Shown here: piece after piece, positions 1 to 9,751 of the stretch
Position numbering within the stretch: position 1 is the stretch's first letter
How the letters are laid out: each line of letters begins with the position of its first letter
Assembly: GCA_022885665.1 (NCBI GenBank)
Contig: JAGQDJ010000202.1
Location: 372,001 to 436,000 of the forward strand
Length of the DNA stretch: 64,000 nucleotides
DNA from: Triops longicaudatus
Taxonomy: Eukaryota; Arthropoda; Branchiopoda; Notostraca; Triopsidae
Direction: 5' to 3'
Notes under the pieces: model-generated
What the model saw: the letters and a program-made list of their open reading frames with translations, nothing else
What the model was told of the DNA's origin: nothing
Databases searched by the model: none
Program-made: the position numbers and the translations under genes

Positions 1-580
1 GTAGTAAATTTGCGTCTTTTTTGTGTGTTTGTCTTAGCATTGAGAAACATTTTTAAACGAACACACCTGATCTCTTCAATTGGAATCACTTTCAGGCTCA
101 GTGAACTTGAGTCAAGGTAACCACTGTGTGTGAATTTTTTTTTTAGCAAAACATAATAAGACAAAAATAGAAAATAAACATTCAGATGGGACAGAACGAA
201 AGATATCAGCAACATTCCGAACATTTTCAACTGAAACAGACTGGCGCTTTGAGTCAATGCAGTTTGCTTTTTGACCTAAATCGATATTCACCCATTGATA
301 CACTCCGAAAGTCGTAATTTTGTGAACTTGAACTTAGCTTTGCGATCCAAATTACTGCTGTGTGCTTTATGAGTTTTCAGTGTACACAAAAATTCCACGT
401 CACGGACCATAGTCCAAGGTGGTCCCAATAGAACGTTTGTATTTAACACGCGTAAATCCGTTCACATGAAAATGCTATTTAATATTTCATTTTTTAAATT
501 TTATTCTTTTACTTCACACATTTATGTTGCGCTACAAAAGAATTTGTGTTTAGCACCAACGTATTCCTTTTTTATGTTAG
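1..580. other. Probable intron of the RPC2 gene
   Basis: No coding exon, RNA gene or repeat was recognised here. The stretch ends in an acceptor (GTTAG) at 576-580, directly before the first recognised RPC2 exon, so it is most simply read as a long intron running off the left edge. Confidence 0.5.
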
Positions 581-1870
581 GTATAAAGGCTTGGAACCGT
601 CGTACGTTGAGAAAGCAATGATATCCTCAAATGGCGAGGACGAAACCGTAATTAAACTGCTTTTACGACAAACGCGTCGCCCAGAGATCGGTGACAAATT
701 CAGTAGTCGCCACGGCCAGAAAGGTGTGGTAGGCTTGATTGTCGAACAAGAAGACATGCCCTTCTCTGACAGGGGTGTTTGCCCTGATATCATTATGAAC
801 CCGCACGGTTTCCCCTCTCGTATGACAATCGGGAAGATGCTAGAACTTTTGGGTGGCAAGGCAGGACTCCTGGAAGGCAAGCATCATTATGGCACTGCAT
901 TTGGTGGGTCCAAGGTTGGTAGAACTCGGCTTGTCCCGGCCATAAAAAAGGCTTTGGAAGGGAAACGCATTGCCACGAGACAGGTTTTGAGACATATTTT
1001 CTCACTAAATGCTTTTGTCGTCCAGGAAAGCGTCATGTGCGACGAACTATTGAAACATGGTTTCCACTATAAAGGAAAAGAAATGCTGACGTCCGGTACT
1101 ACTGGAGAACCCTTCAGGGCATACATTTTCTTCGGACCCGTAAGTAAAATCTTAAGCATGCGGATGTCTCTTTTTGGTAGGTGCCATTGGAAACGACATT
1201 GTTGGTGCCGGACTTTAAAGCACGTTCTCGTCTAAATTTTCTTATCCTTCAATTACTTTGAAGTTATCCCTGCTTTTTTTCTGCGTAGAAGAGATAGCGT
1301 TCGTGTTCGCTTCCGAATTAGCTACCAAATTATAAGTTATGACTAGCAGCTCGGTATAACTGAAATTACATGGCGAACCTTTATGTAATTTTCCAGATTT
1401 ATTATCAAAAACTGAAACACATGGTGATGGACAAAATGCACGCACGTGCACGAGGCCCGCGAGCAGTTTTGACGCGTCAGCCTACTGAAGGCCGTTCCCG
1501 TGACGGAGGATTGCGTTTGGGTGAAATGGAACGCGATTGTCTCATCAGTTACGGAGCTGCTAACTTGATCATGGAACGACTTATGCTTTCCAGTGATGTC
1601 TACCGAGCTGACATTTGTAATCTGTGCGGTTCAGTTGTATCTAATGGTTGGTAAGTTTATCCCAAACTGGACAGCACAAACTTGAAAGATGTGAAGCCAG
1701 CAAGTGTGGCATAATTTAATTCCTTTTGCGCGAATTCCAGGTGCATACGCTGCCAGTCTAGCCGGTTAATTTCATCCGTTCAACTCCCGTTTGCTTGCAA
1801 ACTCTTGTTTGAAGAATTGATCGCGATGAATGTACGGCCACGTTTAGAGTTGAAGAAAGACTGTGATTAA
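581..1870 (+). CDS. POLR3B: DNA-directed RNA polymerase III subunit RPC2, C-terminal exons (5' part lies outside the window)
   Basis: Second-largest catalytic subunit of RNA polymerase III, which makes tRNA and 5S rRNA in the nucleus. Four exons can be joined in frame: 581-914, 1026-1139, 1397-1650 and 1741-1870 (stop TAA). They encode about 276 residues, roughly the last quarter of the ~1130-residue family protein. Family blocks seen directly are RRPEIGDKFSSRHGQKG, DIIMNPHGFPSRMT, YGTAFGGSK, TSGTTGEP, HMVMDKMHARARGPRAVLTR and the C-terminal zinc finger with CNLCG then CIRCQ. A poly(A) signal AATAAA sits at 1873-1878. Bases 1-580 look like intron; no further exon was recognised there. The donor at 915 (GTTGGT) is weak, so that junction is the least certain. 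The RPC2 assignment rather than RPB2 or RPA2 rests on the match to remembered RPC2 sequence. Confidence 0.93.
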
Positions 1871-1878
1871 GCAATAAA

Positions 1879-2360
1879 TACAAAAAAGTTGTCGTGGTAT
1901 ACTAACCGGAATCAGCCGAATACATGTCCTTACAAACACTCCTCAAAGCTGGTGTAGCTACCATTTTGAATCTCATTTAAATAAGCGTTCCGTCGACGAG
2001 TGGGGAAAAACTCACGCCCCTTTCAAGGCCAGGTTCAAGTCCCTCGCTTCCGTGGTGCGTTCCAACTCCTTGTACATATTGGAGCACATGGTAGAGTCGG
2101 TTTCTAGTTGAACGTGAGTCTGTGCGTGGTACACACCAGTCTGCATTTCCAGTATGGGGTCGTTGGTAAGTCTTCTTTCCCTGTTTACCCGGCATTACTG
2201 CTTTTCCACCATAGGGTTGTATGAAGGAAGTTACTGATCCATTTTGAATTCCTTACTTCGATTTCCAATGGTGAAGCAAATGTTTCTCGCCCTTTAAGGT
2301 TCTTTCCAGTCGCACAGCATAGCACGTTTTGAAATAAAGTGTACATTAGAAGTTGATGCA
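1879..2360. other. Intergenic / 5' flank of the secreted Pro/Val-rich gene
   Basis: No gene was recognised. The segment at about 1980-2200 is more GC-rich than its surroundings and open in two frames, but has no recognisable family, start context or splice structure. The part nearest 2360 should hold the promoter and 5' UTR of the following gene; no clear TATA box was seen. Confidence 0.4.
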
Positions 2361-3901
2361 ATGGTAAGAACCCAGGTTACAAGGCGAACGAGTTGAACTC
2401 ATGGTCAGCCAGAGTATTCTTTCCTTCGGAGAGACTGAAGAGTGACAGAGTAATGCGGAAGCTTTTCTCGCGTTACACCCTGCTGGGACACCCGTATTTT
2501 AGAGATAGGAGCAAAAAAAGGGTTGGATGATATGCAAAGTAAACTGGGTGACCGTGATACCATTAAGGAAGCAAGAAAGTGAAGGTCAGTCGTTCACTTT
2601 CCCTTGAAGATTTTTTTCCCGATTTCATCTCGTGGATGACTCGTAACTTGATCCCTTTCCAGGTTAACACATTCTGTTTATCCAGGTCCTAGTTTGTACT
2701 TGTAACATCCGTTTAACGAATTTGCGTATTACAGGACTGTTTAATTGCACTGCTGGTAGCGACGGCATGCCACGCTTCGCCCATTCCTGACGCTAAAGCC
2801 GAGAACGTAATTCCATGGCCAGGTAGCTTGTATTACTACACGAGGGCTACCAACCAGGGAAACCTTAAAGAACTCTCTTTGTTGCGAATTCCTGGACAAA
2901 ACATCACTACCCACATTGCCATCCAAGGCGACGAACCTGTTAACCCCATCTACCTAGCGCCCCCTCTCAGTCTGCCTTATGCCAATACACCCTCCCTCGT
3001 CCTTACGAGCAAACCCCTTGAACCCGTCGTTTCGAAGGGCCCCATTACTCTGGACCACCTCCACTTACAATTGGCCCAGCCTGAGGCCATGGATCCTACC
3101 AAGGTCGCTGTTCCTCTTTTCGCAGTTCCTCAGAACTTCCTGCAAATCGATGACTGCGCCGCTTTGCAAGCTATCCCTTACCTGTCTGCCATTCGACGCC
3201 CTGTGGAATTCAAAAAGCCCATGCCAGTACCCTTAGCCACTGTTAACACGGACATTGCTGTACCAGCCGTTCCCGTGTTCCTGCGCGAACCTCTGCTTTT
3301 GTCCGGTCCCCAAGCTGTGGTCCAAGTTCCCGCAGCCTTTGGCGTTCAACAACCTGGTGCAGGATTGATGCCCTTCCACGTTGGAGCTGTATTGGCCCCC
3401 ATCCCTTATGCTGATTTATCTTCCGTGTCTCAGCAGAATCCCGTGAAAATTCATATGGTCTTGGCCGTTCCTGCCCAAGCTGACAAGGACGTGGCCATCA
3501 CCATTAACTTGACCGTGAACATCCAGGGAGGCACGGCTAGCGTAAACATCGACGCTCCCACCACTCCGACAACGACTACCACGACTGACGAACTCGAACT
3601 TAAAGAACCTGCTATCATCGTGGAAGCAGCTCCTCTCGTTCCCATTGTATCATTCCCTGAGACTGTAGCCAAGCCTGATACGGGTGCCGATGAAGAATTT
3701 GAGAACCGCGAACCCCCTATGGCTGTTGCCCCGGGCGGTATCATCTCATCGGGCCAGCCTACAGTCGAGTTACTTCCTTTTCAGAATTCGAAGGATAGCC
3801 CCTATTTAATTGCCATGCAAGAAGAAGCACTGGCATTGGTATCAGGTGACGCAAATTCACCCTTTGCCAAACCCATTTCAGCAAGCGAAATTTCCAGCTA
3901 A
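2361..3901 (+). CDS. Secreted proline/valine-rich protein, family not recognised
   Basis: Two coding exons: 2361-2363 (only the ATG, followed by GTAAGA) and 2735-3901 (acceptor TTACAG), joining to a 389-residue protein. The N-terminus MDCLIALLVATACHAS is a typical signal peptide, so the product is probably exported. The mature part is rich in Pro, Val and Ala, low in Cys, and carries a threonine run (about residues 268-276, TPTTTTTTDE) followed by an acidic segment. No enzymatic motif, RR chitin-binding consensus or transmembrane segment was seen. GC is clearly higher in the exon than in the flanks, which supports real coding. An extracellular-matrix or cuticle-associated role would be a guess from composition alone. 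Confidence 0.8.
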
Positions 3902-5984
3902 AAATCTCCATTTTACCCAAGGGTCTTTTGTTTTTCATTTGTAAATTTGTGATAAGGTCTCGTTTTTTTTTTTTTTGTTAAAAATGTGCGTTCACAACGC
4001 TTTTTTTGGAAGGAGCTCTGTTTTTAAAATAATTCTGTAATAATTAATTGGTCCATTACTGAACATCATGGACACGTTCGGAATGTGACGGTCATTGTTG
4101 TGAAACAGCTTGCCTATTCATGTCTACTACATATCCTTCCTTAATTCCTAACTTGGTTATGGCCTAAAAAGAAACACTTCTCTTTTTACTGCGGGGTCCA
4201 TCTTCCTTCGGTTCTGACAAGGAACTGTCCGGGAGTGAAACGTACGATTTCGTAAGAAAAGGACAACACATATTAAAAAAAAAAGAAGGCTCGGGGTGTC
4301 CGCCTTATCTCTCAGTATCAAGAGATTCTGGAACGGGCATTGCTCTTGACTAGCCGTTTTCCTGTTTTTGTAATACAATTAGTCTCTTACAAAATTGGTT
4401 TCATTACGCTGCATACACTGAGTCATCTTTCGACAGTTATGGTTTATCTTATGCTGGCGTTAAACGGCCAACGCCTGGATCCTCAACTGGCAGCTCATCT
4501 TGTAAAGCAGCCGCCCTGTTTACGTGCATAGCATCCCTTACAAGGTAAAAGGCTAGAACCCATGTCAAATTCTGACTTTAACAAATAATAACCTGCCCGT
4601 AAAACAGAGGATAAGAATGGAAACTATTATTTTGGCGCAATTAGCTGCCTTGTGTGGTCATTCTACAGAAATAACATGAATTACGTGGCGTGACCTGGAT
4701 GTTCCCGGTATTGAACTCCACTGCTTAACTGGATTGCCACAAGAAATTAATTTATTTAGAATCTAGTATCTTTAAATAACCATTACACCTTATGTCGCGG
4801 ATTTTAAGAGCCCTATTGCTTAAATGTCGAGTTACTGTAACGGTATTACCGAATTACCGCGGAAATATTTGCTACACTTACAACAAGCTGGTCAAATTTT
4901 AACGTTTTCTCAAAAAAAGCATGTCCAAACATGAGCTCCTATTTGCATTAAAGGGTCTTTAAATTATTTTCTTACTGAGAACGGCACCCAAATGAAAAGG
5001 CTAGTTTGGGAGTAATTACTTTAGATTTTATCTCAGTATTGTTTATGTGCCCATGCACAAACTGACAAACTAATTGTCGAATTTGAATTCCATATAGGAC
5101 AGTGTGTTCCACGTAACTATTCCCCCCTCTCCCATGAATGAAAAGTTTACTGCTTTAACTGCTACGTAATTTTTCTTAAAAATCTCGGCGATGTCCACCA
5201 AACTGTAGAACATTCATGGAATTTGGATACTTTTTTTTTTCAAATTTGGATTCACTATTTAGCCTCTTATTTCCTTATAGGAAAGCAAGGCGTATCGGGA
5301 CCTTAAATTGTCATGAAACGAGAGAAAATACAACACAGACTGAGTTTGCTACCATATTCTACGTAGTTGTACATTCGAAACCCTAGATTGCTCGATTCTT
5401 TTAACAGCTACGACTACATTCTATTGACAATGACGGGCGTACTGGCGCCACACCTGTGATTTTTCAGTTTTCATAGCCACATTTTCAAAGTAGTTCTACA
5501 CGGAAAGTCACGAGCTTACAAATAGGATACCTGTTAATTGCACGATCTGAGAAATCGAAATGCCATCGAAATAAGTACAGAAATATGTTGCGCTTCCGTG
5601 ATCGATCTCGTTCACGTCGTTCTTCAATGACTGCACCAGACTGCCAAGATTAGAAATCGAAGTTTAAAAGACAGAAATCAGACCTAGAGAAGAAATTCTA
5701 AGTGAATCGCATTGCGCGCACTGACGAAGCTGACATAATATGAACTCCAATATTGCTTCCAATAATTTAAATCGCACTGAAGTGAACACATAAAAACGAA
5801 AGACGATTGCTTTGAAGGAGAAGTAAGCAACTTTATTGCGCAACTATGGTGTTAAAGATTAGAAAAAATAAAAAAAACTTTGGGATTACACCGCATTTGA
5901 ATGTCAAAATTAACGAATTTTTTTTTTTAAAAACACCAAACCTGAACAAAACGAAAAGAATTTAGAAATACCTTCGTCGACGCA
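3902..5984. other. Intergenic region, 2.1 kb, no gene recognised
   Basis: AT-rich with short homopolymer runs. The open frames at 4157-4531 lack family resemblance or splice support. The right end holds the LANCL3 3' flank, with a minus-strand AATAAA (TTTATT at 5831-5836). Confidence 0.5.
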
Positions 5985-7868
5985 TTAAAAGATATCAAAA
6001 AAGGGAAACGACGCTTCATCTGGTTTGAGCAAATCCGTCAGGAAACAAACCGTACCGGCCAGCCCTTCGTACAAACTGTACGGCGTGTCGGGCGTGCGTG
6101 CATGTTTCTGGAAATCTTCCGTAAACATAAATCTGGCGAACTCGCTCGCACGGTGCAGATGACGTGTATCTTTGGTGACGCGATATAACAGAAGAAAGAC
6201 GTAGCCATTGCCCGCTATACCGTGACACAGCCCTTTTTTCGATTAGAACAATTAATCACGGATCGTCTACGTCTGCTTTTTAGCTATGATCCATGCACTA
6301 ATGAAAGGGAGGTAGAAAACTAAAGGGCACCAACCTGGTCCTTTTTTCAGTAACCCTTTCTGCCAAACAAGCTCACCACAAAGTAGGCACGATTGCAAGT
6401 ATTTGTCTTCCTTCCAAATCAAATAAGCCTTGGCCATTAAGTAGACAACGCCTTCGTTACCGCAAAGAAAAATGGTGACAATGAACACAAGGTGAATGTC
6501 AGCAAGTACTGAGCTTAGTAACGTTCTTCTTTCTTACTCTAAGAAAAAGAAGTGCGAACAAACCTGGAGCTCCGTGACACCAGTGAACCAGCTCTTCTGA
6601 ATCAGACCGGCGTCCACCTAATTCATCCATTGCCGCTGGAAAATTCCCATTTGGTTGTTGCAAATCTAGCAAAAAGTCCACCGATTGTTTCACGAGTAAT
6701 TCCTTTTCAGGGTACTGCTTTAGGAAATCCGGGAAACTCAGCAGAATCTGCAGAATAGACGACAATCCATGTGCCGCTCCTGAAAACTGTAACTGTTTTA
6801 GTGGCTCCTATTTTGTGCCTTGCTTTTCTTTTAATTAGGAAAAATCTTTTCAAAATTAACTAATAAAAAAGTCAAATTCCTATCTAACACTGCCTACTGC
6901 ATCTATTCTAGTAAGTAAAGGAACTTTTAAATACAGATACTGTTACAAAAATATTTGAAAATATATTTTAATGTTCAAAGCAAGAAATCTAAAATATTAC
7001 GAATACTGGTCCTATTGTTTCTATCATACTCTTCCGCTCCTGGTTGCTTATCAACAGCCGTAAGTTCACCAATTCTACAAAAAACTTTGTTCAACGATTT
7101 GCGCACGCATACCTAAATATTCGGACCCGTGATAGGCATACATCAAAGGGGATTTGGAATTTTGCTTTCCCGAATAGCGTTGACCGGACGTAACAATAGC
7201 TTCGTAAATCGCACCCAGATACGACGGCGAGATTAACGAAGAACCAACTTCACGCTGGAGCCATAAAGTTCCGCACAAAAAACCGGCGCGACCAACAAAG
7301 AGCTCATCTCCTCCGATAGACGACAAGAAACGAGATGATTCACAAGTTTTTGCACCCTGGGTTAATTCATGCAACGCAGCATCCCGAGCGTCAAGCAAGC
7401 CTGTAAATTAAATGGCTTATGGCAACCATAGGATGACTACTCAATAAAAAGCAAGCAAAAATGTTTCCTCCGCCTTTGTCTACCCATATGATGATTGAGT
7501 ACAGCGGACAACGCGTTTGTGCCTGCCGCACCGAGCAGGAAACCAGCTTTGTCTTCGGAATTACGAAGATGCTTCGTTTCATACGAAATCTGGGTTGCCA
7601 AATACTCATTAGCAAGTTGCAAGTATTCCGCTTTCTTATCGCCGTCTGCATGTTTGGAGATGTGGTAAAACATGTACGCGATCCCTGACAAGCCGACATA
7701 TAAGCCTCCGTCACAAGCTGAGTGTGTCTTGGGCTGGTTGGCTAAAATTTGCTGTACCAACTTATCGATACGTTCCTTCAGAAATGGTACTAGCGAAGAC
7801 AGAAAATCGGGCTTGGGGACCAAGTCCGCTGCATTATTAAGGAAAAAGCGCTTGGATAATTTAGCCAT
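5985..7868 (-). CDS. LANCL3: LanC-like protein 3 (lanthionine synthetase C-like)
   Basis: Five exons on the minus strand: 7868-7484, 7400-7113, 6779-6564, 6451-6335 and 6232-5985 (TAA), giving 417 residues against about 420 in vertebrate LANCL3. Eukaryotic LanC-like proteins are seven-helix-bundle, zinc-binding, glutathione-associated enzymes related to bacterial lanthionine cyclases. The zinc-site motifs are visible: HWCHGAPG (Cys about 292) and CHGIAGNGYVF (Cys338, His339). LANCL3-type blocks include GGLYVGLSGIAYMFYH, DELFVGRAGFLC and WQKGLLKKGPG. The ATG at 7868 (MAKLSKRFF) is preferred because it gives the family length; an in-frame ATG at 7913 would add 15 residues. The gene is head-to-head with the TMEM35-like gene about 440 bases away. 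Confidence 0.93.
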
Positions 7869-8306
7869 GTCGAGCGCACGGTTTGTTCCGCTGATTGAAA
7901 CTAGGGTAAACAAACAAGACTCTTCAAATATTTACGTTACGATGACGTTCGTTGGGATCTAGCATAAAAGGATCCGTTCTTAGAGTAGTTGCCAGATAGC
8001 GCTACCTGCTGGTGCCAACTGAAATAAAAACTAAATGGAAAAATATAAAATTTGCATTCACTTTTCACTTCTTGAGCAATTTCTTACGTAAAAGCCTTTC
8101 TTAAGTTCAACCACTGTAAATAATAACTACTTTTCATTAAATTTTGGCTTCCCGCCTTTTTTGTTTGTAAAATGTTCCCCAAAAGTACTGCCATCTATAA
8201 ACGCATCAGTGCACAAATACTATTTGTAGTCGATCGAGCTGTCACACGAGCTCGAAGAAATTTTACTTTAGTGTACATTCGTGTTTTGTAAGAAACAATA
8301 GTTAAA

Positions 8307-9364
8307 ATGGCATCCATAGTACTTAAAACACTGTCGATTCTACTGGGGTTATTCTTTGTGTTTGTTGGAATTATGAAAGTAACACCCTATATTTCTAAAG
8401 AACTCCACAAAGACTTGGTAAAAATGGCTTCAGTTCTCTTTTGTCTCGCTTTTATGCATGTTTCAAGAGCTGCAGGCCTTCCTTTGTGATTACACATGAT
8501 ATTAGATTTGTCGTGATATTTGTCATTAATAATTGGTAATATTTAGCTGGTTTCACTTCAGTAAGAGATCTGGCAGTAAGCTGTATCAACGTAAAAGCTT
8601 ATTTTAAAAAATGCACCTACATTATTTGTTTATTCATTTAGGTGAAGTTAAGCAATTGGTAGTTCAACTTATGTGACACATCTGTCTTTGCGTTCTAATA
8701 AGTGAAAAGAAATTTTACAAAGTTAATCTTTGTTAAAATGCTCCAATCTTTATTCCTACCACTGCTTTACCAAGCTTTGATAATCTTGCGAAAAATTTTA
8801 ACATTATAACTTTTTATATAATTCTTAATACTGAGCGCATGGAGTTTTACACTTCTATTTAAATTTGAGAATTGTCGTTTCTGATCCGTTTCTTTTGAAA
8901 CTAGAGAAAGGATTACGTGAAATACGCGAAAGTTTTTCCTTTGGCCCAAACACTTTTATTCAAAGTATCCCCCAAGTGGTACCGACGAACAGTCGGAGGA
9001 TTGGAAATTCTCTGCGGTTTGATTCTCACCCTCATTCCCTATGGTAAAGAAAGTGTTCGTGTGCAATTTGTTAGAAAAACTATTAACTTTTATTTTATCC
9101 AGCAAAAGCGAAACAAGCTGCCAATGTCGTTTTAATCGTCCTCATGATCGGCGCGGTATATTCCCACTACATGGTTGAAGATAAGTTTGAACGTATGGCG
9201 CCTGCCTTGGTAAGCATTCGACCAATCGTGTTATGTAGAAATTATTTCATTCCTGTTAGGTATTCTTTTTCATGTTGACTTGCCGGTTAGTGGTTGACTG
9301 GCAATTGAGTCGACAACCCATTCCCGAACCGTCAGTCGAAACCAAAACGGAGAAGACTGAATAA
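8307..9364 (+). CDS. TMEM35: TMEM35/NACHO-like membrane protein (DoxX-like fold)
   Basis: Four exons: 8307-8417, 8905-9043, 9103-9209 and 9260-9364 (TAA), giving 153 residues. It has an N-terminal hydrophobic segment followed by LGLFFVFVGIMKVTP and later hydrophobic stretches (GGLEILCGLILTLIP, NVVLIVLMIGAVYSHY, VFFFMLTCRLVVDW), consistent with four transmembrane helices. The order and the FFVFVGxxKxTP motif match TMEM35A/B; TMEM35A (NACHO) is an ER chaperone for nicotinic acetylcholine receptor assembly. Whether this copy has that client is inference. The 3' end has AATAAA at about 9565-9570, very close to the convergent cathepsin gene's 3' signal. Confidence 0.88.
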
Positions 9365-9751
9365 GCCAAATGAGAACCTCATGACTATGCACTCCATCTA
9401 TCATTCTAACGATCTCCTACTAAGTTACTGTAACTTATCTTGTCTCACTTTCTAGTCGCTTCTCTATATCGTGTTTTTTGAGGAAAAAATATGTCTGGTC
9501 CGAATGTGGAGTGTTTTTTGCACTGCTTCTAACCGAACGTGTTCACGGAAAGTAGTTTTAGGAAAATAAAAACAGTAATAACACGTTTTTAATTAGATTT
9601 ATTGAATTCTGAAAGAAAACAGGTCTCACGTAACAGTAACAATATAAAAAGGCAACTGCTATTTACAAAGTACATAAGTCAGGAATATAGCTTAATCAAA
9701 AGCCAACAAGGGAACAAAGTCTAGTTTAACAACAGCTTAAATGCATGGTAT
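9365..9751. other. Convergent 3' regions of TMEM35-like and cathepsin B-like 1
   Basis: The plus-strand AATAAA at about 9565-9570 (TMEM35-like) and the minus-strand AATAAA at about 9598-9603 (cathepsin) lie about 30 bases apart, so the two 3' UTRs probably overlap. Confidence 0.6.

Noticed and set aside
1977..2195. Minus-strand 72-residue open frame in a GC-richer patch; also a GGTTCAAGTCC motif suggesting a tRNA B box
   Set aside because: No family match; no A box, cloverleaf or acceptor stem can be drawn around the B-box-like motif.
3451..3744. Minus-strand frame antisense to the secreted Pro/Val-rich gene
   Set aside because: The plus strand has the signal peptide, splice structure and start; the antisense frame follows from the high-GC codons.
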